Of a stretch of DNA of 34,672 bases, positions 24,729 to 32,361 are shown piece by piece. Source of the stretch: Lachnospiraceae bacterium (lineage in GTDB: Bacteria > Bacillota > Clostridia > Lachnospirales > Lachnospiraceae); the NCBI GenBank assembly GCA_015057085.1, contig SVFB01000042.1, positions 1 to 34,672 of the forward strand, written 5' to 3'. The notes below the pieces were generated by a model. The model worked only from the letters and a program-made list of their open reading frames with translations. It ran no database searches and was not told the origin of the DNA. The translations under genes and the position numbers were made by a program. How positions within the stretch are numbered: position 1 is the first letter of the stretch; the number at the start of each line of letters is the position of its first letter.

Positions 24729-25811
24729 ATGAAATTGAATTTTATCGTTCCAAAATCAGAGAAGGCTGATTTTTATCAATCAAAATTTGATTATTATCGA
24801 ACGCTGAGTTTCTACTCTGCGATTCTTACCGTTTTGATGCAGACAACATACTTTGTCACGGACTGCCAGATTTTTGGACGATTTGCCACCGAGACTTTGA
24901 TTCCGCGCTTTTCGGTGCTGGTGCCAATGCTGATCCTGATCATCATCAATCCGAAAATCAAAAGTTACCGGGTTGGTGCAGTCCTGTATTATCTTTTTCC
25001 GCACATCGCCATGTGGGCTACCATCTGGACCATCTGGTATCTGCCAAACAGAGACTTCGCGCGAGAAGGCTTCATTATCATGCACTTTGCATTCCTCGCA
25101 GTCGGTATGGGAATGCCGCTTGTTTACCACGTGATTGCCCACGGACTTTTATTCGCAAACATTATCGTATCGAATCTCTGGATTCACTACGAAACCTTCG
25201 ACATGATGATTACACTGGCCGCTCCGCTCTTTGTCGGTTGTGTACTGATGCTCCTCTTCAATCACAAAACCTATCTTGATCACTATCGTGTCGTCAAGAA
25301 AATCGAAAAGGATGCTCTCACCGACCAGCTAACCGGCGCATTCAACCGCAATATTTTGACCGAAATCTTTGATGAGAATTATCATACATTAAAGCCTCAG
25401 TTTTCAACGAGTAAACACGTTATCACTCTGATGATGGATTTGGACAAATTCAAAGAAGTCAATGACACCTACGGACACGAGGCCGGCGACCATATTCTTC
25501 AACTCCTAAGCGATACACTTAAGCAAAATGTAAAGGACACCGATTATGTCATCCGTTGGGGCGGCGAAGAATTTGTAGTATTTTTGATGGGATACACTTA
25601 TGAAGAGGGCGCTCAAATTGCAGAGCAAATTCGCTCACAAATTGCCACAACTGATACCGGCGTCTGTCCGATTACCGTATCCATTGGAATGAGCCTATAC
25701 AAGGGTGAAGACTACCATAAAACCATCCGAAAAGCCGACCGCGCACTATATTATGCAAAAGCGCATGGTCGAAACCAGGTCATTCGCGCAGAAGAATTAG
25801 AAAATGACTAA
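24729..25811 (+). CDS. Membrane diguanylate cyclase (GGDEF)
   Basis: A 360-aa protein predicted to make c-di-GMP. Residues about 28-178 hold five to six membrane helices without a recognisable sensor domain. Residues about 192-355 are a GGDEF domain with DALTDQLTGAFNR, MDLDKFKEVNDTYGH and the active signature GGEEF at 278-282. At the inhibitory I-site the usual RxxD is KDTD (269-272), so product inhibition is probably weak or lost. AAGAGG precedes the ATG. It is a single-gene unit with its own terminator, divergent from the decayed esterase. Confidence 0.9.
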   Translation: MKLNFIVPKSEKADFYQSKFDYYRTLSFYSAILTVLMQTTYFVTDCQIFGRFATETLIPRFSVLVPMLILIIINPKIKSYRVGAVLYYLFPHIAMWATIWTIWYLPNRDFAREGFIIMHFAFLAVGMGMPLVYHVIAHGLLFANIIVSNLWIHYETFDMMITLAAPLFVGCVLMLLFNHKTYLDHYRVVKKIEKDALTDQLTGAFNRNILTEIFDENYHTLKPQFSTSKHVITLMMDLDKFKEVNDTYGHEAGDHILQLLSDTLKQNVKDTDYVIRWGGEEFVVFLMGYTYEEGAQIAEQIRSQIATTDTGVCPITVSIGMSLYKGEDYHKTIRKADRALYYAKAHGRNQVIRAEELEND

Positions 25812-25850
25812 AAAAACTCTATCCCATCACATTGTGGGATAGAGTTTTTT
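25811..25850. terminator. Bidirectional intrinsic terminator
   Basis: A 16-bp perfect stem (25811-25826 with 25835-25850) with A-run on the left and T-run on the right separates the convergent cyclase and HTH genes. Its left end touches the stop codon of the cyclase. Confidence 0.9.
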
Positions 25851-25865
25851 TGCCAATTATTTCTT

Positions 25866-26495
25866 TTATCTGATGCACTCATCCGCTTCTCTTCTCAGCA
25901 CTTTCTTCTGCCAGCTTCGTTTGCCGCACTCCGGACATTTCATATATCTGGTTCTACCAACATGCATCGCAAGATTCACCTGCCAATACGTTGGAATATA
26001 GCGATGATGACAATGCTGGCATTCATAATATCCTGCCTTCTGCTCAATGCTCACCGCAATAAATGCCATCACAAAAACCATTAGCACAGCAAACACAATC
26101 AATAAAACTCTACACACAATTGGCATTTCAATATATGCCGCAAGCAATATAATCAACAACGCCGAAATGATCACCGGAATAGAAATCACATACTCCATTC
26201 TCAACATCATTTTGTTCTTTTCATCCAGCTCGTTTTTCATCGCCAACAGATTTTCTTCCGCCTTCTTATAATAGGTATCCTGCATAATCTTCTCGCCCGA
26301 CAGGAGTTCATTCACATTAATCTCCAACAATTCGCATAGCTCAAGCATCAATCCGGAATCCGGCATGGATTTCCCATTTTCCCACTTCGAAACAGCGCGA
26401 TTACTGATACCAAGTTTCTCCGCCAATACGGCCTGGGTCAACCCCTGCTCCTTTCTACATGATGCAATAAATTTTCCTATTTTCATTTGGTCCAT
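25866..26495 (-). CDS. XRE-family HTH protein with two membrane helices and a zinc ribbon
   Basis: A 209-aa protein with a Cro/CI-type helix-turn-helix at residues about 5-60 (QAVLAEKLGISNRAVSKWEN), a charged helix, two membrane helices at about 100-150, and a C-terminal four-cysteine zinc ribbon (YECQHCHHRY and KCPECGKRSW). A DNA-binding head tied to the membrane suggests a regulator answering to an envelope or metal signal; targets are unknown. The frame extends to 26528, but AAAGGAGGG stands just before the ATG at 26495. No operon partner is on this strand close by. Confidence 0.75.
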   Translation of the reverse strand: MDQMKIGKFIASCRKEQGLTQAVLAEKLGISNRAVSKWENGKSMPDSGLMLELCELLEINVNELLSGEKIMQDTYYKKAEENLLAMKNELDEKNKMMLRMEYVISIPVIISALLIILLAAYIEMPIVCRVLLIVFAVLMVFVMAFIAVSIEQKAGYYECQHCHHRYIPTYWQVNLAMHVGRTRYMKCPECGKRSWQKKVLRREADECIR

Positions 26496-26586
26496 ATCGG
26501 GCCCTCCTTTCATGTCTTCACTATACATTCAAAAGAAAAATCTGAACATGAACCAATAGTTGATATGCTGCGAAAGCCGGAAAATC

Positions 26587-28251
26587 CTACTCGTTTTGGC
26601 GTCTTCTATCCTGATGCATTTGATAATATTTTGCTTTGCACTGGTACATTTCTTCGTCTGCTCTGCTGAATACGCTTGCGAAGTCTATGTCTTTTTCAGG
26701 ATCATAGCTGGCTGCGCCTTTGGAGATTGCCAGCTCTTCTTCGTAGTTGCTGTTTTCGATATTAAAGAAGCGCAGCTGTTCGTCGAAGCGGGCGAATTGT
26801 CTCTGGATTTCATCATCGGATTGCTTTTCGGTGAGCACGACGAATTCGTCGCCGCCGATTCGATATACCCCATTTCCAAAGATTGCACGGATGCATTGGG
26901 CTGAATTTTTGATCAGCAGATCTCCGTATTCATGACCTTTGGTGTCGTTCATGCGTTTTAAGCCGTTTACGTCAAATACATATATGGTGAATGATGCCAT
27001 TTGTTCTTTAATTAGATGCTCGAGGCGGGCTTCTTCTGCCATATATGCAGCTTTGTTGCGGACACCTGTCATGGCATCCACGTATGCTTGTGCGTTGATA
27101 TAGTCGATGTATTTTTTTAATTCTACTGATATCTTTCGGATGCTGTCGGCCAGAGATCCGATTTCGTCGTGGGACTGATATGCGATTTCCTGTCCCAGCT
27201 CGCCCTTTGCGATGCGTGATGATATCACGGTCAAATCCCTGATTGGTGTGACTATTTTGTGGGTCAGGCGGACGGAAACTGCCACTACGAGCACGATGGC
27301 TACCACAAAAATCAATAGGATTTGGAAAACCATATGGTCACACATCCGATAGAGTGAGGCTTCCGGCGTTGATATGGCCAAATACATGCCATTATCCAAC
27401 TGAGTTACTATGATTCGATACTGCTTTGAGCCCACGCGATACTGATAATTTTGTCCGGTGTTGATGTATTCTACTTTAAAGAATTCACTCTGCGCCTGAA
27501 TTTCCTCCGGGAATTCCGATTTGTCCAAACCACCGGTGTAGTCTTGGTTATACAGCAGATTTCCTCCGGAACTAAACAAAGAGGCAGTGCTGTTTTCGTA
27601 ATATAACTGGTCTATGGATTGATGGACCAAAGTCATATCAATGTCCATTCCGTATACGCCGAGGAACACATTTCCGATATAAACCGGCTTTACATAAGAA
27701 ATGATGTATACGCCGATGTTTTCGTTCGTGTATGGTTCCATCCACATCTCAGATCCGTTTTCGATTGGCTGATAATACCATCCCACATGTGCGGTATCAT
27801 CTGTTTCATACTCGAGGATATTAGTTGGTGTCAAGCTTTGCACTTGTCCGCTACTATTTTCTGCCAGGAAAAATCCTGCAGTGCCTCCGTAAAGCTCCGG
27901 GTCAGGTCGATAATAAACCGACAGGGCACATTCGATGATATCCAAGGCTCCTGAAGACTGTCTTTCGAGGCTTTGATATAACTGTTCGCGATACTCACTG
28001 CTGCTTTGGAACAGTTCCACATCAACTTTGTTGCTCAAGTTATCGCTCATCGCATTCACTGCGCGCTCGACAGCCAGAAAATATGTATTCAATTCTCCTG
28101 TTTTTTCTTCGCTTAGCAATTGCATTGATTGTGCAGATTGCGTATCAATCGACAGCGTCAAATAATAGATGCCTACGGCTGACATCACGAGAAACAATCC
28201 TAAGATTGCACCCGCAAACGATATCACCAATCTTGTCCGAATTGATTTCAT
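26587..28251 (-). CDS. Cache-HAMP-GGDEF diguanylate cyclase
   Basis: A transmembrane receptor of 554 aa that should make c-di-GMP on binding an outside ligand. A membrane helix (about 10-33) leads to a double-Cache sensor domain (about 40-300, with GWYYQPIENG and ISYVKPVYIG typical of dCache), then a second helix (about 307-330), HAMP (about 331-385) and GGDEF (about 390-550). The signature GGDEF at about 466-470 is intact and FDVNGLKRMNDTKGHE is present; the I-site RxxD is absent. An ATG at 28251 follows GAGGGTG and is preferred to the upstream GTG at 28260. It is the third gene of a module with the Cache/degenerate-GGDEF protein and the kinase-DegV fusion; the 64-base gap before it is filled by 11-bp tandem repeats. 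Confidence 0.9.
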   Translation of the reverse strand: MKSIRTRLVISFAGAILGLFLVMSAVGIYYLTLSIDTQSAQSMQLLSEEKTGELNTYFLAVERAVNAMSDNLSNKVDVELFQSSSEYREQLYQSLERQSSGALDIIECALSVYYRPDPELYGGTAGFFLAENSSGQVQSLTPTNILEYETDDTAHVGWYYQPIENGSEMWMEPYTNENIGVYIISYVKPVYIGNVFLGVYGMDIDMTLVHQSIDQLYYENSTASLFSSGGNLLYNQDYTGGLDKSEFPEEIQAQSEFFKVEYINTGQNYQYRVGSKQYRIIVTQLDNGMYLAISTPEASLYRMCDHMVFQILLIFVVAIVLVVAVSVRLTHKIVTPIRDLTVISSRIAKGELGQEIAYQSHDEIGSLADSIRKISVELKKYIDYINAQAYVDAMTGVRNKAAYMAEEARLEHLIKEQMASFTIYVFDVNGLKRMNDTKGHEYGDLLIKNSAQCIRAIFGNGVYRIGGDEFVVLTEKQSDDEIQRQFARFDEQLRFFNIENSNYEEELAISKGAASYDPEKDIDFASVFSRADEEMYQCKAKYYQMHQDRRRQNE

Positions 28252-28266
28252 ACCAATCACCCTCGT

Positions 28267-28310
28267 GTCTCAATTTTGTCTCAATTATGTTTCAATTTTG
28301 TTCCACTTTT
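28267..28310. repeat. Four 11-bp tandem repeats before the cyclase gene
   Basis: gtctcaatttt, gtctcaattat, gtttcaatttt and gttccactttt stand end to end, each 11 bases, filling the gap between the stop of the degenerate GGDEF gene and the ribosome site of the next gene. Eleven bases is about one helical turn, so repeated protein-binding sites on one DNA face, or repeated RNA sites in the transcript, are possible. Confidence 0.7.
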
Positions 28311-28315
28311 CTTTA

Positions 28316-29695
28316 CTATTGTTTTTTCACGTTATTGCCGCCGAGTTCTTTCACGAGATACATATTTCGAACGGAGCGATAATAGTTCTTTTTTAAGGTG
28401 TCATCCAGCTTGATTTCGGTCAGGCCCACTGAGACGGTCACGTCTCCGATGGCTTCGACGCGTCTGCAGAATTCGCGACACAACTTCTCCGCTTCTTCCA
28501 CATCCGGCTCAATGAGCACCACGAAGGCGCTCTTATTCCAGCGGACGATTTGACCCTGCTGACCGAAGATTTCTCGCGCGACGCGCACTACGGAATGTAC
28601 AATGCGGCCGCTGCCTACCAGCTTCTCCACGTCTTCATAGTCGTCAATGCTAAAGTCTGCTATGCTTTGGTATTGCACGGTATTTAAGGTTCCGTTTTCA
28701 CCATAAATTCTGAAGATATATTCTCTCGTCGGAAGTCCGGTTTCTGAGTCCATGTCTCCTGCCAATTGGGTCTGATTTGCAGTTTGCGGTTTTATTTTTC
28801 GTCCTGCAAAAAGAAGCACGATGGCGCCAATGATCATCAAAACAGTCTGAACAAAGAAGAAGCGATAATTATAGCTGACATCTCCGTAACCGGTTTCGCT
28901 TCGCACAATCAAATACCAATCCACATCAGCCACATAGCGCACCACAGAAAATCCACCGATTCCATAAGGTTCATATACATAGCTATCGTAGCTTTTCTCC
29001 GGCAATTCCACACCGGATACATAGGAGGATCGAATAGAAGCCTCGTCGCTGCCCAGCTGCACCAGGCCATCCTCATCCACGAAATCTACTTTGACACCAT
29101 ATTCCGTTTCGTAGCCCTTGATGATTTCAATCATGTTGCTGGTTTCTACACCGACTCCGGCGACTCCTATCGCCTTTCCGCTTTCATCCTCGATTCGACC
29201 ATCCACAAATATGGTCATCCTATTCAGGTTTGCCTCATCCACAGACGAATCTACCTGATAAGCCTTTCCCGTCAACAAAAAGCTGGTGTACCAGGTATCA
29301 ACGGAATCGGAAACCGGATTGATGGTCTTATTTAATCCCATATATGAATAATAATTTTTCGTCGCATCAGAGATGATATAGGCCGTCGCGAAATTGTATT
29401 TCTTTTGCACACGGGACAGATAATCACGAATGCTGCGCACCAATTCCGTTTCGTTGGTAGACTTTTCCTGCTGAAGCAAATCGCGCACGCAGTCATCCTG
29501 ACAAACCATTTGCGAAACGGTGACAGCCTCGGAAATTTCTCCAAGCACGGTTTTTTCAATGCTCTCCGCCATCAAAATTCTCTTATTCGATTCCGCGTCC
29601 ATATCAATGCCCATATATACGTATGCAATGGTGGACACTAAAAATGCGCCCAGATATAAAAGCACTGCCAACCATTTGAATGGATTCTTTTTCAT
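28316..29695 (-). CDS. Cache receptor with degenerate GGDEF domain
   Basis: A 459-aa membrane protein: helix at about 8-30, a Cache-type outer domain (about 35-270, with TWYTSFLLTGKAY and VGVETSNMIEIIKGYE), helix at about 283-300, and a C-terminal GGDEF-like fold (about 318-455). The domain has lost catalysis: the GGDEF signature reads NKSAF in VRWNKSAFVVLIE, and the NxxxGH part is unrecognisable. The later VSVGLTEI strand keeps the fold. It likely works as a ligand-controlled partner or c-di-GMP/GTP-binding regulator for the active cyclase encoded next. It starts 18 bases after the kinase-DegV gene behind GGAGAG. Confidence 0.85.
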   Translation of the reverse strand: MKKNPFKWLAVLLYLGAFLVSTIAYVYMGIDMDAESNKRILMAESIEKTVLGEISEAVTVSQMVCQDDCVRDLLQQEKSTNETELVRSIRDYLSRVQKKYNFATAYIISDATKNYYSYMGLNKTINPVSDSVDTWYTSFLLTGKAYQVDSSVDEANLNRMTIFVDGRIEDESGKAIGVAGVGVETSNMIEIIKGYETEYGVKVDFVDEDGLVQLGSDEASIRSSYVSGVELPEKSYDSYVYEPYGIGGFSVVRYVADVDWYLIVRSETGYGDVSYNYRFFFVQTVLMIIGAIVLLFAGRKIKPQTANQTQLAGDMDSETGLPTREYIFRIYGENGTLNTVQYQSIADFSIDDYEDVEKLVGSGRIVHSVVRVAREIFGQQGQIVRWNKSAFVVLIEPDVEEAEKLCREFCRRVEAIGDVTVSVGLTEIKLDDTLKKNYYRSVRNMYLVKELGGNNVKKQ

Positions 29696-29713
29696 AACAT
29701 CTCTCCGTTTATC

Positions 29714-32245
29714 CTAAAATTGCTTATCCATATAGATAATGCCAAAGGTTCCAACACCGCAGTTAATTGATATCGCAGCAGATGCACGGCGAAGGTAGAC
29801 ATTTCGGAAATGACCCTCCGTTGTCAATCGCTGCTCCAAGCCCATCAATTCTTGCTGCTTGATTCCAACGGAACCCACGAATGCGCGGGTGTGATCCACC
29901 TTCGCATGTCGTTTCAAAATCTTATTCACATAGCGATCCTTTGCGCGCTCCATGCTGCCAAAGTAGAAGCCTCCGATGGACATGGCATCGCGACGCATCA
30001 CGATGACCGGATGAATCATCAAACCACGAGCCAGGATACTAAGGCCTTTGCTCACACGACCCACGTAAGCCAGATGATCCAGATTGTCGATGAGGAAAGT
30101 GGTTCTCACCTTCGGCCGTATTTTTTCAAGGAATGCGAGAATTTCCTCCGCAGATTTCCCTTCCTTTGCCTTTTCATCTGCCTGCAGCGCCATCATTGCA
30201 ACGCCGCCCGAAACCTGTCCGGAATTGAAGACATATACATTCTCCATCTGCTCCGCCACCTTCATCGCTCGCTCATAGGAAACGCTGACGCGCTTTGCGG
30301 TGCTGACATAGATCAGCTGTTTCGCATAGCGAAGCTGGAATGAAAAGAAAGCTCTAAAATCATCCTCGGATGGCGCCATGGAATGCATACTGCGATTCTC
30401 CCTGAAATGGCTAAGTGCACACTCCTGAGACATTTCTATTCCGTCTAAGAAGTTTGCATGCTCCGTAAAGATTCTAAAAGGAATCACCGGAATTCCTTGC
30501 TTCTGCGATATCTCCATGGATAAATCCGACATACTATCCGTCATAATCATCACATTGCGGCCGCCATACATACGAATCTCACGATCCTTAAGAGATTCCG
30601 CATTAATATTTTGCGAACTATCTTTTTGCGCTTTTGCATTATTTTTTCGGCGATCTGCTGTTTTTGCACATTCCTGAAGCGCCAGCAGAAGTTCTGCCGA
30701 ACCAAAAGGAATCGGAATCTGATATGCTTTGCTATTCTTTAGTACAACCAGATACACATCCAGCTTTTCATAATAATCAGGATTCTCCATATAATGATAA
30801 TCCTTCACAACCATGCAAACGCGGCGATAGACGCCCAAAAGTTCTCTTAGTTCGCCTTCGTTTTGAATCGCATAAGCCGGAATGCTGAGCTTCGTAGTCA
30901 TATTGTAAAACAAATCCTCATAGAAACGATTGAGACCAGTATTCTCAAATTTATGATTTTCATAAACCAAACAAATATTGGTATGTCGGTCAAAGGACAT
31001 ACATGGCACCGCATCCACAACGCGCTGCGGAATGCTGACAATAACCGATGTGCCTCTTCCCCATTTGCTCTCGATACGATAAAAACCGCCCATACACTTT
31101 AAGAAACCGGTGGTTAAAAACAGTCCCAGTCCAAGACCGCCCGGTCGATATTCCAAGGTCTTGCGATTGTCCAGATCCTCCATCAATCGCTCCAAGTCCA
31201 TCTGAACAATGCCGATTCCGGTATCATTGACCTCGATGACCAGATTACATTGCTCGCCGTAATTTTGCGTATAGATTTTCACTTGGATTCCACCCTTTTT
31301 GGTATAGCGAATTCCGTTGGAAATCAGATGACGCATAATCTTAATGATCTTATTTCGATCCCCCATCATTGCCTTCGGAACCATCGGATCCAAGTCGAAA
31401 ATCATGTTCGGAATCATTTCGTCCTTGTGTGTTTGACGCTCCATCCTCAATTCCGAAAGTAAATCCAAAATTTCATAGACTTCCGGCTCGTTTTTGGTCC
31501 TGCCGGAAACCATATCCGAATAATCTCGTAAATCAATCAGCTCATTCGTCAGCACCCGACCGTAGGTAAAGATGCTCTTCAAGGAATCCGGAATCATCTC
31601 CTCTGATATATCATTGTAAATCTCATTGCGAAATACAATCAGTTCCCCTGTCATTTTATTTGAAATTGCCCCAAGTTCTCGCGAAACCACATTCACCTGC
31701 TCCTTCGCAAGCCACTCCTGCTCGAGCATTTCCTTTTCCAAATTGCGATGACGCTTAAACTCCCGGTTGCGCTCCCTGACATAGAAGTGACTTACGCCGC
31801 CGGCCATCAATACCAGCGCACATTCTAAGATTAGCTGTGGCCAATCCAATTGGTAAGCACTCTCCCATCTCCAATCCACCCGGGCAAAATTAAATATCAT
31901 CGTGAGAAAATAGGTTAATACCGCCATCCAAATTAATCCGATAATCCTTGTGGCAAAATAGATCAAAATGATGACCACAATGGCCAATGACAGCACCGCC
32001 AGCCTGCTTTGGTGAATGCCGTAATAGAAATATGCAAGCATCATAAAAACGGCATACAACCACATACGTTGTACACCGCTATATTTTTGAATAATCGTTA
32101 AGCACCACGAATAAACCAATGCGCATACCACTAACGGTAGAACGAATCGGTCCCACTTATGCACGATTACTTCCGCACACAAAATCAACTCAGTAATTGA
32201 AAACGCGATTAACATCAAAAGATGTGCGCCATCTCTGTTTTCCAT
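29714..32245 (-). CDS. Membrane pseudo-histidine-kinase fused to a DegV domain
   Basis: An 843-aa fusion. Residues about 8-155 hold five to six membrane helices and no outer domain. Residues about 160-245 align by eye with HisKA, but the H-box reads KMTGELIVF, with Gly200 where the phospho-acceptor His should be. Residues about 260-408 are a HATPase domain with N-box Asn310, DTGIGI (341-346) and GGLGLGLFLT (369-378) intact. Residues about 420-525 look like a receiver without its acidic residues. Residues about 564-842 are a DegV-family domain (VMIMTDSMSDLS, FLDGIEM, LAYVGRVSKG, GVGTFGIIYM), a family that binds fatty acids, as FakB. It heads the three-gene module. AAGGCG is a weak ribosome site before the ATG. 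Activity and ligand are inference. Confidence 0.82.
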   Translation of the reverse strand: MENRDGAHLLMLIAFSITELILCAEVIVHKWDRFVLPLVVCALVYSWCLTIIQKYSGVQRMWLYAVFMMLAYFYYGIHQSRLAVLSLAIVVIILIYFATRIIGLIWMAVLTYFLTMIFNFARVDWRWESAYQLDWPQLILECALVLMAGGVSHFYVRERNREFKRHRNLEKEMLEQEWLAKEQVNVVSRELGAISNKMTGELIVFRNEIYNDISEEMIPDSLKSIFTYGRVLTNELIDLRDYSDMVSGRTKNEPEVYEILDLLSELRMERQTHKDEMIPNMIFDLDPMVPKAMMGDRNKIIKIMRHLISNGIRYTKKGGIQVKIYTQNYGEQCNLVIEVNDTGIGIVQMDLERLMEDLDNRKTLEYRPGGLGLGLFLTTGFLKCMGGFYRIESKWGRGTSVIVSIPQRVVDAVPCMSFDRHTNICLVYENHKFENTGLNRFYEDLFYNMTTKLSIPAYAIQNEGELRELLGVYRRVCMVVKDYHYMENPDYYEKLDVYLVVLKNSKAYQIPIPFGSAELLLALQECAKTADRRKNNAKAQKDSSQNINAESLKDREIRMYGGRNVMIMTDSMSDLSMEISQKQGIPVIPFRIFTEHANFLDGIEMSQECALSHFRENRSMHSMAPSEDDFRAFFSFQLRYAKQLIYVSTAKRVSVSYERAMKVAEQMENVYVFNSGQVSGGVAMMALQADEKAKEGKSAEEILAFLEKIRPKVRTTFLIDNLDHLAYVGRVSKGLSILARGLMIHPVIVMRRDAMSIGGFYFGSMERAKDRYVNKILKRHAKVDHTRAFVGSVGIKQQELMGLEQRLTTEGHFRNVYLRRASAAISINCGVGTFGIIYMDKQF

Positions 32246-32303
32246 ATCACGCCTTTTCTAGGAATCAACACATATTGCGTTTTTCTCGTTTTATAACATT
32301 GAT

Positions 32304-32309
32304 ATTATA
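32304..32309 (-). promoter_or_regulatory. Possible -10 box of the kinase-DegV module
   Basis: A perfect TATAAT, reading leftward, is about 60 bases upstream of the start at 32245 and is the best of several A/T-rich candidates. No convincing -35 box stands at the right spacing. Confidence 0.35.
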
Positions 32310-32361
32310 ACACATTTATAGCATTCGTATAGGACTAAAGTAATACTTTCCCGGTTATCTC

